A stretch of 9,894 nt of DNA from Lactobacillales bacterium. Lineage in GTDB: Bacteria; Bacillota; Bacilli; Lactobacillales; Streptococcaceae. Position 1 is the first letter of the stretch, and every line of letters begins with the position of its first letter. Made by a program: the position numbers and the translations under genes. The DNA lies in NCBI GenBank assembly GCA_031257815.1, contig JAIRNX010000002.1:1-9894 (forward strand). Direction: 5' to 3'. Shown in pieces: positions 7,474 through 9,894 of this stretch. The notes below the pieces were generated by a model. That model saw only the letters and a list, made by a program, of their open reading frames with translations. It was not told the origin of the DNA and made no database searches.

Positions 7474-8862
7474 TTATTCATCATCATTTTGATGATAGTG
7501 GTTGTATCGCTGAGCATAGCCTTCTTTTACCACTTGTCTAGCGCGTCCAAGTGCTAGAGCATCTTCAGGCACATCTTGATTAACTGTTGAACCTGCCGCG
7601 ACAACCGCATTTTTACCAATATGAATAGGCGCGACAATATCTGAGATTGAGCCGATAAATGCGTAATCATCAATTTGTGAGTTGAATTTATTCTTTCCGT
7701 CATAGTTTACAAAAATAACACCTGCACCTAGATTTACTTTGCGTCCGATTTTGGCATCACCCACATATGTTAAATGTCCTGCTTTAACTCCTTCGCCTAA
7801 AGTCGAAGCTTTTACTTCTACAAAATTACCCACATGAGCATTTCTACCTAATTCAGATTTTGGTCGCAGATGAGCATATGGTCCTGCATTAGCACCTTTC
7901 CGCAAAATACTGTTTTCAATCACGGAACGAATAACTTTGGTATTATCTTCCAAGACTGAGTCGACAACTTCTGAACCTGAGCCAATAAAAACATTAGAGC
8001 CAATTTTGGTTTGCCCTTTTAAACTAACATTTCCTTCGATTATAGTGTCGTTACCAATTTCAACATCTGCTTCGATGTAAGTTGAAGCAGGATCTAGTAG
8101 TGTAACGCCATTCATCATATGAAGTTGGTTGATTCGCTTACGCATCAAGCAGTTAGCTTTTGCCAAAGTGATGCGATCGTTCACGCCAAGTGATTCTTCA
8201 AACGAAGACATTTGAAAAGCAGCAACAGTATGTCCGGAGTTTTTTAAAATTTCAATAATATCCGTTAAATAATATTCTCCTTGCGCATTATTGGTGTTTA
8301 GTTTTGATAATGCAGAAAATAACAATTTATTATCAAAGACATAAACTCCTGTATTAATTTCTTGGATTTTTACTTCTTCTGCTGTTGCGTCTTTTTGTTC
8401 AACAATCCGCTCTACTGCGTCTAAGTGATTACGAATAATTCGCCCATAACCAGCTGGGTCATCTGCTTGAGCTGTTAACACAGTAGCACTTGCATGGTTT
8501 CTAGCATGATGTTCAAACAAATCTTTTAATGTTTGTGCAGTTAAAAGTGGGGTATCACCCGAAATAACTAACGTTTCTCCGTTTTTACCATCTAATAATG
8601 TACGAGTTTGCAGCACTGCATGGCCAGTTCCCAGCTGCTCCTCTTGCAAAACGTAACTTGAACGTTCACCTAGCTGCGCTTTTACAGCCTTTGAACCATG
8701 ACCTACAACGGTTATAATTTCGCTTGGCATGGTTTGGGCAACCTGTGTTAAAACATGTTCTATCATTGCTTTGCCTGCTACTTTATGTAAAACTTTATAA
8801 AGTTTTGATTTCATTCGTGTGCCTTTGCCAGCTGCTAAAATAATGGCATAATGACTACTCAT
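7474..8862 (-). CDS. glmU: Bifunctional GlmU: N-acetylglucosamine-1-phosphate uridyltransferase / glucosamine-1-phosphate acetyltransferase
   Basis: A cytoplasmic enzyme that acetylates glucosamine-1-phosphate with acetyl-CoA and then couples the product to UTP, giving UDP-GlcNAc for peptidoglycan and teichoic acid synthesis. It is full length at 462 residues. The uridyltransferase half shows LAAGKGTRMKS (9-19), QLGTGHA (76-82) and the metal-binding GD at 102-103. The C-terminal half is a left-handed beta-helix of hexapeptide repeats. Its numbering coincides with E. coli GlmU at the acetyltransferase site: R333, K351, catalytic H363, Y366, N386, K392, S405 and R440 are all present. The segment GAGVIFVNYDG (379-389) has V and F where the E. 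coli protein, from memory, has T382 and T384; the effect is unknown. A strong ribosome binding site GGAGG (minus strand, 8869-8873) precedes the ATG. The gene is convergent with the phosphatase operon and divergent from the permease gene. Its G/C content (24 of 60 in the sample 8461-8520) exceeds that of its neighbours. Confidence 0.97.
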   Translation of the reverse strand: MSSHYAIILAAGKGTRMKSKLYKVLHKVAGKAMIEHVLTQVAQTMPSEIITVVGHGSKAVKAQLGERSSYVLQEEQLGTGHAVLQTRTLLDGKNGETLVISGDTPLLTAQTLKDLFEHHARNHASATVLTAQADDPAGYGRIIRNHLDAVERIVEQKDATAEEVKIQEINTGVYVFDNKLLFSALSKLNTNNAQGEYYLTDIIEILKNSGHTVAAFQMSSFEESLGVNDRITLAKANCLMRKRINQLHMMNGVTLLDPASTYIEADVEIGNDTIIEGNVSLKGQTKIGSNVFIGSGSEVVDSVLEDNTKVIRSVIENSILRKGANAGPYAHLRPKSELGRNAHVGNFVEVKASTLGEGVKAGHLTYVGDAKIGRKVNLGAGVIFVNYDGKNKFNSQIDDYAFIGSISDIVAPIHIGKNAVVAAGSTVNQDVPEDALALGRARQVVKEGYAQRYNHYHQNDDE

Positions 8863-8891
8863 TATTTTCCTCCATAGAAATTTATTTAACC

Positions 8892-9020
8892 TTGATTGAG
8901 TATATCGAAAATTTAAAACAAATTGAAATCAGTTACTTAGACACCTCTGCGTGGCTGTGGGGCTATTTTGAAGTTCCTGTTCCTTATTATAACGCAATTC
9001 ATTTCACTAGAGAGCGTTAA
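8892..9020 (+). other. Short open frame of uncertain nature in the glmU upstream region
   Basis: The spacer between glmU and the permease gene contains a plus-strand frame that runs without stops from 8844 to TAA at 9018-9020. From the TTG at 8892 it would give 42 residues ending DTSAWLWGYFEVPVPYYNAI followed by HFTRER. The aromatic-rich composition looks more protein-like than random AT-rich spacer. However, there is no ATG and no ribosome binding site, and it overlaps the probable glmU promoter on the other strand. It could be the tail of a decayed gene, or chance. I do not recognise it. Confidence 0.2.
8899..8928 (-). promoter_or_regulatory. Candidate glmU promoter (minus strand)
   Basis: On the minus strand, TATACT (8899-8904, 5 of 6 consensus) is preceded after 18 bases by a weak -35 TTTCAA (8923-8928, 3 of 6). 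This leaves a leader of roughly 30 bases before the glmU ATG. A second minus-strand -10 with a perfect TATAAT occurs at 8986-8991 but has no recognisable -35. Either could drive glmU. Confidence 0.35.
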
Positions 9021-9031
9021 CAGGTTCTAAT
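9003..9031 (+). promoter_or_regulatory. Candidate promoter for the permease/peptide pair
   Basis: TTCACT (9003-9008, 4 of 6) and TCTAAT (9026-9031, 5 of 6) are separated by 17 bases. The predicted transcription start is near 9038, which places the ribosome binding site (9042-9047) almost at the 5' end of the message. The right copy of the 13-base repeat covers the spacer and most of the -10 box. Confidence 0.35.
9016..9028 (+). repeat. Right copy of the 13-base near-repeat flanking glmU
   Basis: GTTAACAGGTTCT, differing from the copy at 7406-7418 at one position (T for C). It overlaps the candidate promoter of the permease gene and the end of the uncertain short frame. Confidence 0.4.
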
Positions 9032-9041
9032 ATTTTATATG

Positions 9042-9047
9042 AAAGGA
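9042..9047 (+). promoter_or_regulatory. Ribosome binding site that favours the ATG at 9060
   Basis: AAAGGA lies 12 bases before the ATG at 9060, somewhat long but usable. The upstream in-frame ATG at 9039 lies before this site and has no purine-rich sequence in front of it, so it is unlikely to be the start. Confidence 0.5.
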
Positions 9048-9059
9048 TTGTTTATAAAG

Positions 9060-9701
9060 ATGATTCAAAGGTTTGTTAGCAAATTTTTATATGAAACACG
9101 GATTTCATGGCGCAAAGTTAGATGGGATAGAGCGTTTTTTTTGCCAATTATTCTATTTTGTTTCCTTTTATCTTTTTTCTTTTCTGAATTATATAAATTG
9201 CAATGCACTTTTTTAAATTTAGCGAAAAGATTAGATGAAGAGTTAACTCATGAACGAGATTTTTTGCATTTTCAAGCTGGTATGCGCTTAGCTTATTTTT
9301 ATAAGAGCGTATTGTTCACTATAACGCTTTTGCTTTTTTGCGGGATAATTATTAGCATTTTTTATTTAACATTTCATTTGAATAGATACAAATTATTGCA
9401 AAAAGATACAATTAATGTTAAAAAATCTTTAGGGATTTCTCCAAAGAGAATTACTTATGAGCTTTTTAGAGAACATTTTGTATTTATCATATTATCTTCA
9501 ACCATTGGCTTGATAATAGGGGATTTTCTTTATTACCAATTTTCTCTTATTTTTCCAACGTGGATATTTCAAAATCTATATAAAGGTTCATATTTTTTGG
9601 GAAATTTTGATTTACCTTTTGTTGTATTTTTATTTCTGTTCATTTTTGTTTATTTTAATTTTTCGAAAATCAAAATAAGCAAGGAATATAAAAGCTTATA
9701 A
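9060..9701 (+). CDS. Small four-helix FtsX-like ABC transporter permease
   Basis: A 213-residue integral membrane protein, or 220 if translation began at the less likely ATG at 9039. Four hydrophobic segments are seen at about 26-45, 83-107, 139-165 and 184-202. The first two flank a short outside loop (46-82). Between helices 2 and 3 lies KKSLGISPKRITYELFREHF (121-140), which resembles the cytoplasmic coupling segment (LGxSxxxI) of FtsX/MacB-type permeases. The layout of one helix, an extracytoplasmic region and three helices is that of the FtsX fold, but the outside region is far shorter than in MacB. Such permeases need an ATPase, and none is encoded beside it within the window; one may lie just downstream. 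The gene is very AT-rich. The peptide gene follows 15 bases after the stop, so the two are probably co-transcribed. A role in peptide export, immunity or sensing is inference. The family call rests on one motif plus topology. Confidence 0.7.
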   Translation: MIQRFVSKFLYETRISWRKVRWDRAFFLPIILFCFLLSFFFSELYKLQCTFLNLAKRLDEELTHERDFLHFQAGMRLAYFYKSVLFTITLLLFCGIIISIFYLTFHLNRYKLLQKDTINVKKSLGISPKRITYELFREHFVFIILSSTIGLIIGDFLYYQFSLIFPTWIFQNLYKGSYFLGNFDLPFVVFLFLFIFVYFNFSKIKISKEYKSL

Positions 9702-9716
9702 ATGGAGGACTGAATT

Positions 9717-9893
9717 ATGAAAAAAGTTGAAGAATCATTAAGTAGGACGATTATTGGTGGTGATTTTCATTGGCACTGTTCTTTGCATAATGTTGGTAAT
9801 AATTCAAAGGCAGATTGTCTTCGTCACATTCAGCTTTACCAGGTTAGAATATCACATGCAGATCACATAAAACACATGACAATGCATGGATAA
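9717..9893 (+). CDS. 58-residue histidine-rich peptide with Gly-Gly motif, possible secreted peptide precursor
   Basis: A complete small gene with an excellent ribosome binding site (GGAGG, 9704-9708, 8 bases before the ATG), 15 bases after the permease stop. The first part, MKKVEESLSRTIIGG (1-15), resembles a short double-glycine leader: Gly-Gly at 14-15, hydrophobic residues at -4 (Ile) and -12 (Val), acidic residues at -10 and -11. The fit to the canonical leader is imperfect. The remaining 43 residues start DFHWHCSLHN and contain eight histidines (18, 20, 24, 37, 47, 50, 53, 57) and two cysteines (21, 34). The sequence ends HIKHMTMHG. This could be a bacteriocin-like or pheromone-like peptide with one disulfide, or a metal-binding peptide. 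I do not recognise a known family. The second half is richer in G/C than the permease gene and contains four CACAT words (9825-9877) that encode several of the histidines. A decayed or frameshifted gene is a possible alternative. The downstream context is cut off. Confidence 0.6.
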   Translation: MKKVEESLSRTIIGGDFHWHCSLHNVGNNSKADCLRHIQLYQVRISHADHIKHMTMHG

Positions 9894-9894
9894 G

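Noticed and set aside
8968..8993. TTGAAG and TATAAC on the plus strand as a permease promoter
   Set aside because: Spacing is only 14 bases, too short for a standard sigma-A promoter; the 17-base pair at 9003-9031 is better.
9039..9701. ATG at 9039 as the start of the permease gene
   Set aside because: No purine-rich site precedes it, and the AAAGGA at 9042-9047 lies downstream of it; the ATG at 9060 fits better, although leaderless translation from 9039 cannot be excluded.
9853..9877. Regularly spaced CACAT words as a tandem repeat or CRISPR-like array
   Set aside because: Units are 5 bases with unequal spacing (11 and 9 bases) and lie in a coding frame where they encode histidines; there is no repeat-spacer structure.

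Overview
The window looks like chromosomal DNA from a low-GC Gram-positive bacterium. Strong AGGAGG-type ribosome binding sites, AT-rich codon use and a Firmicutes-style GlmU support this. Lactobacillales is my best guess, but it rests on general impression and not on any search.

Layout: (1) 1-753, plus strand: the C-terminal ATPase part of an ABC exporter that starts upstream of the window. It most resembles the peptidase-less ABC protein of NHLP/NHLM-type RiPP (bacteriocin) export systems. It ends in a probable Rho-independent terminator (765-795). (2) 847-7404, plus strand: a good promoter followed by four closely spaced genes. They encode a DUF2156/LPG-synthase-C protein, a GNAT acetyltransferase, a 980-residue sensor-transporter fusion (propeller-like ectodomain, Cache-like ectodomain, MFS transporter) and a Cache-HAMP-PP2C(SpoIIE)-HATPase regulatory phosphatase. 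(3) 7428-7469: a hairpin that can terminate transcription from both sides. (4) 7474-8862, minus strand: glmU, a complete housekeeping gene for UDP-GlcNAc synthesis, noticeably less AT-rich than its flanks. (5) 9003-9893, plus strand: a divergent pair made of a small four-helix FtsX-like permease and a 58-residue histidine-rich peptide with a Gly-Gly motif. The peptide gene ends one base before the window ends.

Reading of the whole: the four-gene operon looks like a membrane signalling and modification module. Two of its products carry extracytoplasmic sensor-like domains. One is fused to a transporter, the other to a phosphatase/kinase pair of the RsbU/RsbW partner-switching type. Two products have acyltransferase (GNAT-like) folds. 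The module lies directly behind a peptide-exporter gene, so a link with peptide export, immunity or envelope modification is plausible, but this is inference. No STAS-domain antagonist or sigma factor, the usual targets of such a phosphatase, is seen in the window. The permease/peptide pair at the right end could be a separate small bacteriocin-like or peptide-sensing locus, probably continuing beyond the window. The most novel-looking items are the propeller-Cache-MFS fusion co-transcribed with the phosphatase, and the 58-residue peptide.
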